A DNA stretch of 58,272 nt from an uncultured Alphaproteobacteria bacterium (lineage in GTDB: Bacteria; Pseudomonadota; Alphaproteobacteria; RF32; CAG-239). The notes beneath the pieces were generated by a model, which ran no database searches, was not told where the DNA came from, and saw nothing but the letters and a program-made list of their open reading frames with translations. A program made the translations under genes and the position numbers. Each line of letters begins with the position of its first letter. Within the stretch, counting starts at the first letter, position 1. The DNA lies in assembly GCA_947630965.1 (NCBI GenBank), contig CANRJO010000007.1, positions 1 to 58,272 of the forward strand. Direction: 5' to 3'. Below, piece by piece: positions 8,827 through 17,166 of this stretch.

Positions 8827-11418
8827 ATGGATGAAAGTCAAATAAAACAGTCCTTAGAGGAGTTTTTTGAAAAGAACAGAATTGTTCTTTGGTATGATGA
8901 CAATGCCGAGTTTGCCGACAGTCTTCCGGAAATTGATGGTGTTAAGGTTCTAAACCTGAAAGAAACTCCGCACTTTAAGGTTCGTGTGACAATGGATGTT
9001 GATGAGCCGGAACAAAAATTCTTGCTCTATGCACCATATTCAAAGCCGGCTGATGTCAAAAAGGACTGGTTTATTGATGTTTCAAAATATGCGATTTGTT
9101 TCAAAGCCGACAAATCATCCGTGATCCTGAACAATTTAGGATTAGCAAATCGCCAAGAATTATTGTCTTATTTTTCAAATAGATTAAAGTTCTTTAAAAG
9201 CAACGCTCGGTTTGATAAATTCAAAGCAATCCTGTTGCCGGGCGATGAAGAAAAAGATATGGATTTAAAAATTATTTCAATCCTGGCTAAATCAGATAAA
9301 GCAGACATATTCTCAATTTTGATTTCAATGCTTAGTGAGTGGGTCAGTGATGATAAATTTTTGTTGGATGTTAATTCTGCTTGCTTTAATGATATTGTAA
9401 AAATGGATATGGATAAACCGTTTTGGAAGTTAATTGCAAATCAATTCGGATATGAGTCGGAAAATCCAACATTAAAAGATTTTGTTTTGCGCTTATTTGT
9501 ATCTGATTTTCTATTTCAACTGCAGCAAGCCCCATATCCAACAACCATAAAGGGTTTGATGTTACAAAACAAATACAATGCATATATCTGTCTTAATCAA
9601 TGGCGTGAAAGCAACCGCTATTACGAATTTTATGATATTTTATCATCAAAGGTTGCCGAGGAACTATCTATCGATAATTGGATTAGCGAATTGTCTTTAA
9701 AGTTATTGTTAAATATCAAAACTTTCCAACAGGTAGAACGCCGCATCATTATGGACATGAAAGATTATGTTCTGCATGCGGTGGAAATAACTGATAATAA
9801 AGAACTAGTTTCTGAGATAAAGACTCGCTTGGATGGTTATTGGGCCAATAAAGCTTTGCGTGATACAAATGTTGCTTCTCGATCAATATATAATCATCTA
9901 TACGATGCAATTTTGAATATTTCAAATTTGACAGTTGCAACAAATAATATTCAGTCACTGTTGCAAGCAGAGGATTTTGATACAGTTTACACGCTTTACA
10001 CGAAAGAATTGTATAAAATTGACACGCTTTACCGTAAAGCCGTTGAAGCAATTCAATATGTTACCGGCAAGGGGATTGAGGTTTTGAAAGAGCTTCAGAC
10101 TTATGTTGAAAACATTTATAACAATAAATACATTGAAAATCTTGGTATTAAAGTAAATAAAACCATTAATATCGCACTGACACAGAACTGGAAAGTTCGC
10201 GATGCATACAACCAATATGACTTCTTTGCAAAGTATGTGCAACCAATCCTTGAAAAGGATAAAAAGGTTTTTGTTATTATCAGCGATGGTTTGCGCTACG
10301 AGGTTGCAAACGAGCTGGCTGACATGATCAATTCGCAATACAGAATGAAAGCCGAACTGGATTCAATGCTTGGTGTTTTGCCATCTTACACAGCTTTAGG
10401 CATGGCCGCTTTACTGCCACATAAATCGCTTAACTACAATGACAAAGGCGAAGTTGTCATTGATGACAAACCGACCATGAGCTTGGAACAAAGAAAGGTA
10501 TTCCTTGAACCATATAACGGTACCGCTATTAAAATGGAAGATTTGTTTAATTTAGGTCGTGAAGGTGGACGTGAGTTCGTAAAATCTTATAATTTGATTT
10601 ACATTTATCACAACTTGATTGATGCAACCGGTGATGCTCTAAAAACGGAAGAAAACACGTTTAATGCCGTCACGGAAAGCCTTTCAAAAACCCGTGACAT
10701 GATTATTCATTTGGTTAATAATTTAAGTGCATATAACATTTTTGTGACCGCTGATCATGGTTTTTTATTCCAGTATTCAAAGCCGAATGAGATAAATCGG
10801 TCAGATGAAGCTTTCGATAAAGCGTATATTTCTAAAAAACGCTATGTAATCGGCCGCGATATTAAAAAGTCGGAGAATTCTATACACTCTACAACAGATA
10901 TAACTGCCGACACAACGGATTCAGTTGTATTTAACCTACCAAAAGGCCCGAGTTTATATAATTTTATAGGTGGCTCTCGATTTGTACATGGTGGGGCCAT
11001 GCCTCAAGAATGTGTTGTTCCTTTGCTTCAGATCAGACAGCTGAAATCAGAAAAAAGCAGAGAAACGACAAGGCTCAGAGATGTTGAAGTATCCTTGCTC
11101 GGAAACTCTCAACGTTTCACAAATAAAATTCAAAAATTCCAACTCGTTCAAACTGAGCCAGTGAGCGACAGAAACAGAGCAGTAACACTTAAAATCGGTG
11201 TTTTCGATGGTGATGAACCTGTAACAAACATTGAAACCGTTACATTTGACAGTAAGTCGAACAGTATGGATGATCGTTATAAAACTGTTACCTTGACTTT
11301 GGTAAATCGTTCTTATAATAAAGACAACCCATATTCATTGCGCCTGATCAAGGAAAACGGTGTGGTGGCTCAAGATGTAAACATTAAAATAGATCTGGTG
11401 TATGACAATGACTTCTAA
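8827..11418 (+). CDS. pglZ: BREX alkaline-phosphatase-like protein PglZ
   Basis: An 863-residue protein of the PglZ family. The alkaline-phosphatase-superfamily core is visible: VFVIISDGLRYEV with D487, and FVTADHGFLFQYS with D643 and H644, the two parts that build the metal site. The N-terminal half (residues 1-470) is the BREX-specific helical region. PglZ is essential to type 1 BREX modification and defence; its substrate is unknown. The start is three bases from the pglX stop, and the 3' end overlaps brxL by 17 bases, so the BREX genes are translated as one unit. Confidence 0.95.
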   Translation: MDESQIKQSLEEFFEKNRIVLWYDDNAEFADSLPEIDGVKVLNLKETPHFKVRVTMDVDEPEQKFLLYAPYSKPADVKKDWFIDVSKYAICFKADKSSVILNNLGLANRQELLSYFSNRLKFFKSNARFDKFKAILLPGDEEKDMDLKIISILAKSDKADIFSILISMLSEWVSDDKFLLDVNSACFNDIVKMDMDKPFWKLIANQFGYESENPTLKDFVLRLFVSDFLFQLQQAPYPTTIKGLMLQNKYNAYICLNQWRESNRYYEFYDILSSKVAEELSIDNWISELSLKLLLNIKTFQQVERRIIMDMKDYVLHAVEITDNKELVSEIKTRLDGYWANKALRDTNVASRSIYNHLYDAILNISNLTVATNNIQSLLQAEDFDTVYTLYTKELYKIDTLYRKAVEAIQYVTGKGIEVLKELQTYVENIYNNKYIENLGIKVNKTINIALTQNWKVRDAYNQYDFFAKYVQPILEKDKKVFVIISDGLRYEVANELADMINSQYRMKAELDSMLGVLPSYTALGMAALLPHKSLNYNDKGEVVIDDKPTMSLEQRKVFLEPYNGTAIKMEDLFNLGREGGREFVKSYNLIYIYHNLIDATGDALKTEENTFNAVTESLSKTRDMIIHLVNNLSAYNIFVTADHGFLFQYSKPNEINRSDEAFDKAYISKKRYVIGRDIKKSENSIHSTTDITADTTDSVVFNLPKGPSLYNFIGGSRFVHGGAMPQECVVPLLQIRQLKSEKSRETTRLRDVEVSLLGNSQRFTNKIQKFQLVQTEPVSDRNRAVTLKIGVFDGDEPVTNIETVTFDSKSNSMDDRYKTVTLTLVNRSYNKDNPYSLRLIKENGVVAQDVNIKIDLVYDNDF

Positions 11419-13453
11419 CGAAAATAAAAACTTAAATACTTTGCTAAATGAAAACTTTGCGGGCCGTGTGGTGCGTAAGGACTTGACTAAGTTAATTAAA
11501 GAAGGTGCGAATGTTCCTATTTATGTGTTGGAATATCTATTGGGGATGTATTGTGCATCTGATGATGAGGATGTAATTCGCGAGGGTTTAGATCGAGTTA
11601 AAAAAGTATTAGCAGAGAACTACGTACGCCCGGATGAAGCAGAAAAAGTAAAGTCCACAATTAAAGAAAGTGGCAATTATAAAATTATTGATAAGGTAGA
11701 AGTCAAATTAAACGAGAAAAAAGATTGCTATGAGGCATTACTGGCAAATGTTGGTCTAAAAGGTGTTTATATTCCGGATAGTTTCGTTAGAAAATATGAG
11801 AAGTTACTCGTTGGCGGCATTTGGTGCATTATCAATATCCAATACCTTTTTGATGATGACAATAAAAAAGGCTCTCCGTTTGCAATTACAGATGTTCGCC
11901 CAATTCAAATGCCGAATATGGATTTAACAGGTATTTTTGAGGGGCGCAAAGCCTTTACTGAGGACGAATGGATTGATGTTTTAATGCGTTCTTGCGGTAT
12001 GGAGCCTGCAAACCTTGAAAAGAGAGTAAAATGGCACTTGCTTTGCCGTTTGATACCATTCATTGAAAACAATTATAATATGTGTGAATTAGGTCCTAGA
12101 GGAACCGGTAAAAGTCACATCTATAAAGAAATCAGCCCGAACAGTATTTTAGTATCAGGCGGTCAAACAACAGTTGCAAACCTTTTCTACAACATGGGCA
12201 GAAGGACTGTTGGACTTGTGGGCTTGTGGGATGTCGTTGCATTTGATGAAGTAGCAGGAATAAATTTCAAAGAGAAAGACGGCGTTCAGATCATGAAAGA
12301 CTACATGGCTTCAGGATCATTTGCACGTGGCCGTGATTCGATTTCTGCAAATGCCGGTATGGTCTTTGTGGGAAATATCAATCAGCCTGTTGATGTCTTG
12401 ATTAAAACAAGCCATTTGTTAGCACCATTCCCGGAAACCATGATTGACAGCGCATTCTTTGACAGGTTTCACGCATATATCCCTGGCTGGGAAATTCCTA
12501 AGATGCGTCCGGAATTCTTCACAAATCAATACGGATTTATCGTTGATTACTTCTCCGGCTTTATGAGAGAGATGCGCAAACGGAACTTCTCTGATGCAAT
12601 CGATAAATATTTCAAACTCGGAAACAACCTCAATCAACGTGATGCGATAGCTGTACGTCATACTGTGTCCGGTTTACTTAAACTCTTATATCCAGCAGGT
12701 GACTATACAAAAGATGCGGTGGAACGTTGCTTAATTTATGCATTAGAAACCCGCCGCAGAGTAAAGGAACAGTTAAAGAAAATCGGCGGTATGGAATTTT
12801 ATGATGTCCATTTCTCATATATTGATCAAGAAACGCTTGAAGAGAAATTTGTATCAGTTCCTGAACAAGGTGGCGATACGTTAATTCCTGATGGACAGCT
12901 TCAGGCCGGTATTTTATACACAGTTGCTACGGGGGCGACAGCAAGCCATTTGGGACTGTACCGGTTAGAAACCCAAATGACAAATGGAAATGGAAAATTG
13001 ATTATCTCAGGAATGGGTTCCAACACCCAACCTAAAGAAGCTGTAAAGGTTGCCTTTGACTACTTCAAAGCGAATGCAAGCCGCTTGATGTCGACGATTA
13101 ATCCGGAAAACCATGAATACCATATTCATTTTGTGGAATTCCACAATACCGGCACACCTTTAGAAATGAGCTTAACAAGCTTTATTGCGTTGGCTTCAAT
13201 TGCAACAGGTCGTCCTCTTGAACCACAAATGGTTGTGTTAGGTAGTATGACTTTGGGTGGAAATATAACTCCGGTCAGCAATTTGGCCGAAACCTTGCAG
13301 GTGGCCTTTGATGCTGGAGCCAAGAAAATCCTCTTGCCAATGTCAAGCGTTAAGGACATTCCGTCTGTCCCGGGTGAACTTTTTGGAAAATTCCAAACAA
13401 GTTTCTATGCTGACCCTGTGGATGCGGCATTTAAGGCTTTGGGATTAGTTTAG
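11402..13453 (+). CDS. brxL: BREX AAA+/Lon-like protein BrxL
   Basis: A 683-residue BrxL. The AAA+ module has Walker A GPRGTGKS at residues 231-238 and a Walker B-like VVAFDEVAG at 278-286. The C-terminal third has a Lon-protease-like fold signature (HIHFVEFHN, then VVLGSMTLGGNITPVSNL, then AGAKKILLP). Aligned by eye to Lon, the Ser and Lys of the catalytic dyad are not found at the expected places (SNLAETLQVA against Lon GGLKEKLLAA), which fits reports that BrxL works as a DNA-binding AAA+ effector rather than a protease. ATG codons at 11402 and 11408 are both possible. It ends the operon, and its last 23 bases overlap an opposing small frame. Confidence 0.95.
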   Translation: MTMTSNENKNLNTLLNENFAGRVVRKDLTKLIKEGANVPIYVLEYLLGMYCASDDEDVIREGLDRVKKVLAENYVRPDEAEKVKSTIKESGNYKIIDKVEVKLNEKKDCYEALLANVGLKGVYIPDSFVRKYEKLLVGGIWCIINIQYLFDDDNKKGSPFAITDVRPIQMPNMDLTGIFEGRKAFTEDEWIDVLMRSCGMEPANLEKRVKWHLLCRLIPFIENNYNMCELGPRGTGKSHIYKEISPNSILVSGGQTTVANLFYNMGRRTVGLVGLWDVVAFDEVAGINFKEKDGVQIMKDYMASGSFARGRDSISANAGMVFVGNINQPVDVLIKTSHLLAPFPETMIDSAFFDRFHAYIPGWEIPKMRPEFFTNQYGFIVDYFSGFMREMRKRNFSDAIDKYFKLGNNLNQRDAIAVRHTVSGLLKLLYPAGDYTKDAVERCLIYALETRRRVKEQLKKIGGMEFYDVHFSYIDQETLEEKFVSVPEQGGDTLIPDGQLQAGILYTVATGATASHLGLYRLETQMTNGNGKLIISGMGSNTQPKEAVKVAFDYFKANASRLMSTINPENHEYHIHFVEFHNTGTPLEMSLTSFIALASIATGRPLEPQMVVLGSMTLGGNITPVSNLAETLQVAFDAGAKKILLPMSSVKDIPSVPGELFGKFQTSFYADPVDAAFKALGLV

Positions 13454-13652
13454 ATATATCTTTACCGCCGGAAATAATCCGCACAGCTTCAATTGTGAAC
13501 ATTTTATCGCCTTGGCAAAAGGTCATGACCATTTTCATTCCGTCTTGTTTTATATCGACGAGATATGCTAAATTATAAAGCCGCTGTAATTCCTCGTTGA
13601 GTTCCTTTATACGTCACTCAATTTCTTTAAGTCTTTCTTTGTTGGTTTGCAT
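13431..13652 (-). pseudogene. Small coding remnant with an in-frame TGA
   Basis: Reading from an ATG at 13652 on the minus strand gives 73 codons: MQTNKERLKEIE, a TGA, then RIKELNEELQRLYNLAYL and a region ending ISGGKDISKLIPKP. The N-terminal part reads as a natural amphipathic helix across the TGA, so the codon looks like a recent nonsense mutation (perhaps of TGG or CGA) rather than random noise. The ATG abuts the TAG of the preceding 94-residue gene (TAGATG), which suits the third gene of the WYL operon. The last codons overlap the end of brxL. Translation could also restart at a Met further in. I do not recognise a family. Confidence 0.45.
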
Positions 13653-13937
13653 CTATTTGTTGTTTGATTTAGCATACATTTCTTTGAATTTTTTAAAAAA
13701 ATGATCAAATTGTTCTTGATCCATATTAAATCCTTTTAAGCAAGCATCATTATCTTGTATTGTTAGTAGATGTACTATGTGATACCAATCAAACATCATC
13801 TCTCCGGAACTAAATACACACCCCATACATGATTGAGCATTACAACGAGAACATTTTTTTTCAATTATATTGTAAAAGGATTTTATGCATTTTGCTAATT
13901 CGATATTTTCACTTTTACGAATTTCTTCAATTTCCAT
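13653..13937 (-). CDS. Small Cys-containing protein of unknown function, WYL operon
   Basis: A 94-residue acidic protein beginning MEIEEIRKSENIE. It has a cluster of cysteines (CSRCNAQSCMGC) around residues 32-43 and an aromatic, helical second half. The ATG at 13937 overlaps the end of the WYL regulator by 11 bases (ATGGAAATTGA), implying translational coupling; an upstream in-frame ATG at 13961 would lie inside the WYL gene. The Cys spacing could bind a metal, but no known motif is matched. I do not recognise the family; its position suggests a co-expressed partner of the regulator. Confidence 0.65.
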   Translation of the reverse strand: MEIEEIRKSENIELAKCIKSFYNIIEKKCSRCNAQSCMGCVFSSGEMMFDWYHIVHLLTIQDNDACLKGFNMDQEQFDHFFKKFKEMYAKSNNK

Positions 13938-14880
13938 TTTTATATGCCTTTCTTTCTTCAAAATCCACCGGTTTCATCACTTTTACATGACCACCCCAGG
14001 TATAAAGGTGCCAGTCCATCTCGCGTGCACCGCCGGCTCTAAACTTTACTGTCAATGTGCCGTCCGGGTTGCGGGTAGATTCTTGCTTGGGATGGAAAGT
14101 GTATTGCTGAGCCGAATCGGCAACTTCGGCATCAAATAACCACTCTACATCAAAGGGCTCTTCCTGATATACGCCAAAAGCTTGTTCACTAAATTCTTTA
14201 AGCGAGAAATGAGGATCGCGCTTAAAATAGGTGTTTAAAACCTCAATTTCCTTTATTTTATTCAGGTTAAAATGGCACATTTTGCGCTTTGCCGGATCCC
14301 AGGCAATTAAATAGTGCTTATTTCCATACAAAAAGCCATAAGGGAACAGCTCGCGCCAGTCCTTGTTGTGCGCAGAATCGTATTTTATTTTAATTCGGTT
14401 GCACGCAATAATTGCATAGCGCAATTTCTTTAAGTGCTCTGTATTGATGATAATCTTTGGTCCTGGGCGAAATGCGTATCCTTCGGCCTCAAGTAATGCT
14501 TCAGCATCCGGTTCAATTCGGTTCACCGCATCATTACCGATTATGGCCTTAATTTTATGTAAAACCGTATCAATATAGCGGGAATCTATCATGCTCTTTG
14601 TTGCTAAAAGCTTAGAAGCATTTTGGAGCGCGTGGATTTCTTCCATTGAAAAATTGACCATTTCGTGGCCGGTACCTTTGGGTAAACGCCAACGTTTCGT
14701 ATTATAACGACCGCTTATTTCTTGAATTTGCGGATATTTTTCGGCAATAGCATCTTTCATGCGAATCGATGTTCGGAGGGAAACATCATACTTTTCCATG
14801 ATGTCTTTCAAGGAAACGCCATCATCTCTGTCCTGCATCCACAGAATCAAGTCATTGAGCGTTTGTGTCTTTTTATACAT
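13927..14880 (-). CDS. WYL-domain transcriptional regulator, BREX-associated
   Basis: A 317-residue regulator. Residues 1-70 form a winged helix-turn-helix (MYKKTQTLNDLILWMQ, then VSLKDIMEKYDVSLRTSIRM), the middle holds the WYL domain (FPYGFLYGNKHYLIAWD) and the end a WCX-type dimer domain (DWHLYTWGGHVKVM). WYL proteins sense ligands, often nucleic acid, and BrxR of this class represses some BREX operons. Here the gene lies downstream of brxL on the opposite strand instead of upstream of brxA. A good promoter (TTGACA, 16 bp, TACAAT) precedes it, and a TGTCA-N5-TGGCA site sits beside it. I infer that it controls its own operon, the HTH and vWA genes, and perhaps BREX. Confidence 0.88.
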   Translation of the reverse strand: MYKKTQTLNDLILWMQDRDDGVSLKDIMEKYDVSLRTSIRMKDAIAEKYPQIQEISGRYNTKRWRLPKGTGHEMVNFSMEEIHALQNASKLLATKSMIDSRYIDTVLHKIKAIIGNDAVNRIEPDAEALLEAEGYAFRPGPKIIINTEHLKKLRYAIIACNRIKIKYDSAHNKDWRELFPYGFLYGNKHYLIAWDPAKRKMCHFNLNKIKEIEVLNTYFKRDPHFSLKEFSEQAFGVYQEEPFDVEWLFDAEVADSAQQYTFHPKQESTRNPDGTLTVKFRAGGAREMDWHLYTWGGHVKVMKPVDFEERKAYKNGN

Positions 14881-14910
14881 TTCCGGCTCCGTTCATACAG
14901 TAACTAGCAC

Positions 14911-14938
14911 ATTGTACTCTATTTTTTTTAAATGTCAA
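14911..14938 (-). promoter_or_regulatory. Promoter of the WYL regulator operon
   Basis: On the minus strand TTGACA (14933-14938) and TACAAT (14911-14916) are spaced by 16 bp, close to the sigma-70 consensus. The gene starts at 14880 with a GGAG ribosome-binding site. Confidence 0.75.
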
Positions 14939-14947
14939 TCAAATTCG

Positions 14948-14962
14948 TGTCAAAAAATGGCA
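14948..14962. promoter_or_regulatory. Predicted island operator, copy 2
   Basis: TGTCAAAAAATGGCA is identical over 15 bp to the copy at 16755-16769. It sits in the middle of a divergent control region, 9 bases from the -35 box of the WYL gene and 14 bases from the -35 box of the HTH gene, so a bound protein could act on both. Confidence 0.65.
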
Positions 14963-14976
14963 TGATACTTTTTTAA

Positions 14977-15004
14977 TTGCATTTTTTACATTAAAAAGTA
15001 TATT
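14977..15004 (+). promoter_or_regulatory. Promoter of the HTH gene at 15023
   Basis: TTGCAT (14977-14982) and TATATT (14999-15004) with a 16-bp spacer; an AAGGAG ribosome-binding site follows at 15010-15015. Confidence 0.6.
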
Positions 15005-15022
15005 TGAATAAGGAGAAACAAA

Positions 15023-15511
15023 ATGAACATCAAAGAATTAAAAGCGCACATACAAAAATACCTTGATGAAAATCTTGCGGCTGAACAGCCATATTACGAT
15101 CTTCCTATTGAGCCGACAATCTTTTATCAGACGGCACTTCCCCTGGAAGCGGATCTCATTTGCGATATGGAGCCGACATTCTCTCAAACGCTGTTTAAAA
15201 TGATAAAAGAAAAAGGTATCTCCGAAACAGAATGCTATAAAAATGCGAACCTTGACCGCCGGTTATTTTCAAAGATCCGAAGCAATGATGACTATCAGCC
15301 ACGAAAAAATACGGTTTTTGCATTGTGTATCGGCCTAAAGCTTAATCTTGAGGAAACTGAAGAATTATTGGACAAGGCCGGCTATTCCATTTCGCACAGC
15401 ATAAAGTTTGATACTATTATGGAATATCTGATAAAGCAAAAGGTTTATGATATAATGACTGTCAATGAAGTCCTTGATTCTTTTGATTGTCCAGTATTAG
15501 GTGCAAAATAA
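15023..15511 (+). CDS. Helix-turn-helix (XRE-like) protein of unknown role
   Basis: A 162-residue protein. The first 50 residues are hydrophilic; residues 55-120 look like an XRE-type helix-turn-helix (FSQTLFKMIKEKGISETEC, then NLDRRLFSKIRS, then TVFALCIGLKLNLEETEELL), and the tail predicts further helices (FDTIMEYLIKQKVYDIMTVN). The layout resembles a phage-repressor-like family found singly in accessory regions, but I cannot name it. It is divergent from the WYL regulator and shares its control region. A hairpin terminator starts on its stop codon. Its 3' end overlaps an opposing hypothetical gene by 67 bases. Confidence 0.75.
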   Translation: MNIKELKAHIQKYLDENLAAEQPYYDLPIEPTIFYQTALPLEADLICDMEPTFSQTLFKMIKEKGISETECYKNANLDRRLFSKIRSNDDYQPRKNTVFALCIGLKLNLEETEELLDKAGYSISHSIKFDTIMEYLIKQKVYDIMTVNEVLDSFDCPVLGAK

Positions 15512-15933
15512 GCCCTTGTTAAAGGGCTTTTTTTTTCAAATTCTTCAAACGCAGCTTTATCTTTATAGCCGAGAGAACATAACTCGGCCGCCATTAAATC
15601 CATGCGTGCGATTTTACCGGATTTGTTATTTTCAACGAGAAATGCACCATAACCGCCATCAGGCGTTTTTGGCGAAAACATTAACACCGGTTTACCATCA
15701 CCTTGCTTGTACATCATAACAAAGTTAAATCTTACACATGAGTTTTTCATGGCTTCAAGTTTCCTTGTGATGTAGTAAAGATATGCGGTGCGAGATTTTA
15801 TTTCATCACATACCCACATAGAGGAATAGTGAAATCTTGCGGCCAATTTATCCACAATAGGATCGGCGCTAAATGTTGTATACATCTGAGCAACTTTCTT
15901 TAAAAAGTTTTCTTGAATTTCATAATCAGTCAT
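15445..15933 (-). CDS. Hypothetical protein next to the vWA gene
   Basis: A 162-residue frame beginning MTDYEIQENFLKKVAQMYTT, with a GGAGG-type site just before the ATG. The first 130 residues look like a real soluble alpha/beta protein (WVCDEIKSRTAYLYYITRKLEAM, then PVLMFSPKTPDGGYGAFLVE). The last 30 residues run antisense through the terminator and the end of the HTH gene and read as low quality, so the stop may have been lost or moved. It is transcribed in the same direction as the vWA gene, 19 bases after that gene ends. I do not recognise the family. Confidence 0.6.
   Translation of the reverse strand: MTDYEIQENFLKKVAQMYTTFSADPIVDKLAARFHYSSMWVCDEIKSRTAYLYYITRKLEAMKNSCVRFNFVMMYKQGDGKPVLMFSPKTPDGGYGAFLVENNKSGKIARMDLMAAELCSLGYKDKAAFEEFEKKSPLTRAYFAPNTGQSKESRTSLTVIIS
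15511..15537 (+). terminator. Terminator of the HTH gene
   Basis: AGCCCTT (15511-15517) pairs with AAGGGCT (15522-15528) over a GTTA loop and runs into eight more T. The first base is the last base of the TAA stop. Confidence 0.88.
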
Positions 15934-15952
15934 TGGTCCTCCTACTTATGTG

Positions 15953-16663
15953 TTAAAAAACTTTCCCATCGCTATCTTTACTTGCTTTTGTTAAGGTCTT
16001 TTTTCTTTTTATCAAGTCTTTATCAATTTTTTCTTTCCAATCCTCAGGCAAAGCTTCATCCGCATTTAAAGAACAACAAGTATCCACGGCATCTAAAACA
16101 GACTGATACAAGATGGTGACACCTTCTTTATCATTTATAATATTAGAAGCGTATTTGTGGCTGATGCCAATTTTACTGGCTTCGGCAATCGCGTCTATAT
16201 TGGCGCCGAGAAATAAGAACTCCCAACCAAATCTTTCTTGTTGTTTCTCAATCATAGACCTTATTTTAGGAAACGTGTATTCGCGACTGGCATTTTCATA
16301 ACCATCTGTTGTAATAACAAAGAGTGTTTTCCGAGGCACATCATTTTTCCGCGCATATTTGTGAATGTTGCTTATATGCTTGATTGAGCTTCCTACGGCA
16401 TCAAGTAATGCCGTACAACCGCGAGCATAATATTCTTTTTTCGTTAATGTCGGAACATCATTAATTGCAATCCGGTCATGGAGTATTTCAATTTTATCGT
16501 CAAATAAAACTGTGGTTACAAGCGCGTTTGGATTTTTTTTCTTTTCTTTGTTGATCATGGAATTAAAACCGCCGATCGTGTCCGAAACAACATTTTCCAT
16601 TGAGCCGCTTCGATCCAGAACAAAAACGACTTCCGCCTTGCTCGATTTTCTTTGATTTTGCAT
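15953..16663 (-). CDS. von Willebrand factor A domain protein
   Basis: A 236-residue cytoplasmic protein made almost entirely of a vWA domain. The metal-ion-dependent adhesion site is complete: DRSGS at residues 17-21, T84 in CTALLD and D120 in TTDGYENAS. The C-terminal 40 residues are lysine-rich. No signal peptide is present, so it probably acts inside the cell as a metal-dependent protein-binding scaffold, as in TerY-like proteins. A near-consensus promoter lies just upstream, and a copy of the island operator sits 49 bp beyond its -35 box. The same 15-bp motif links it to the WYL regulator, which suggests one co-regulated module. Confidence 0.88.
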   Translation of the reverse strand: MQNQRKSSKAEVVFVLDRSGSMENVVSDTIGGFNSMINKEKKKNPNALVTTVLFDDKIEILHDRIAINDVPTLTKKEYYARGCTALLDAVGSSIKHISNIHKYARKNDVPRKTLFVITTDGYENASREYTFPKIRSMIEKQQERFGWEFLFLGANIDAIAEASKIGISHKYASNIINDKEGVTILYQSVLDAVDTCCSLNADEALPEDWKEKIDKDLIKRKKTLTKASKDSDGKVF

Positions 16664-16678
16664 GTTTTTCCCCTTTCT

Positions 16679-16706
16679 ATTATAAGTTACAGGGAAAGGT
16701 TATCAA
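16679..16706 (-). promoter_or_regulatory. Promoter of the vWA gene
   Basis: On the minus strand TTGATA (16701-16706) and TATAAT (16679-16684) are spaced by 16 bp. The gene begins 16 bases after the -10 box, so the leader is very short, with an AAAGGGG ribosome-binding site. Confidence 0.78.
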
Positions 16707-16754
16707 TAATTTATGATAAATTGGTCGCCATAAAAGCGACATTTTCATGTTCTG

Positions 16755-16769
16755 TGTCAAAAAATGGCA
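16755..16769. promoter_or_regulatory. Predicted island operator, copy 3 (upstream of vWA)
   Basis: TGTCAAAAAATGGCA, identical to 14948-14962 and matching 176-190 in both half sites. The bases on both sides are also alike (GTG before, AT and CT after). Confidence 0.65.
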
Positions 16770-16813
16770 TTATTCTGTTTTACTTTTTGATATGCTTATA
16801 CATCAAGTTTTAA

Positions 16814-17074
16814 TTAATCTTTTTCTTTTAGCTTCTTGATTTTTTGATGTTCTTTTTTCAGGTCGATTTCACATTGTTTATATCTTGCAACCATTTGTTC
16901 CATTTTATGGCGCATCCGCTCTAAACGTCGTTTTGGACGATCTGGTAATGTAGTTCCGTACGCCTTTTTAAGAATGATTTCTATTTGGGTTAAAGTGCGT
17001 GCTGCGTAGTAATAGATCATTGTGAAATTGGTTCTATTGCTTGGCATTATATCTTGATATTTTTTAAATTTCAT
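16814..17074 (-). CDS. Small helical protein of unknown function
   Basis: An 86-residue, very basic protein beginning MKFKKYQDIMPSNRTN. The first half is mixed with several Tyr; the second half is a charged, predicted coiled coil ending in lysines (KKEHQKIKKLKEKD). A clear AAAGGA ribosome-binding site sits seven bases before the ATG, which supports a real gene. It is divergent from hipBA and points toward the vWA gene, with the vWA operator in between. It could be an accessory protein of either module; no known family is recognised. Confidence 0.6.
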   Translation of the reverse strand: MKFKKYQDIMPSNRTNFTMIYYYAARTLTQIEIILKKAYGTTLPDRPKRRLERMRHKMEQMVARYKQCEIDLKKEHQKIKKLKEKD

Positions 17075-17166
17075 GACATTTCCTTTCTAGGTAGCGTCAT
17101 GAATGCTTGGAAAAAACTGAAAGTCCAGAAGAAAGTTTGGGTTTTAAAGTTTTATTTCCACTTTTC

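Noticed and set aside
13431-13652. TGA read as tryptophan (alternative genetic code)
   Set aside because: TGA closes brxA, lpxI, hipA and the WYL gene in overlaps or at natural ends, and Trp is encoded by TGG throughout. The in-frame TGA is therefore more likely a nonsense mutation.
14948-16769. Sigma-54 promoters at the TGGCAT motifs
   Set aside because: The -12 GC element is missing at the needed distance in all three copies, and good sigma-70 boxes are close by.
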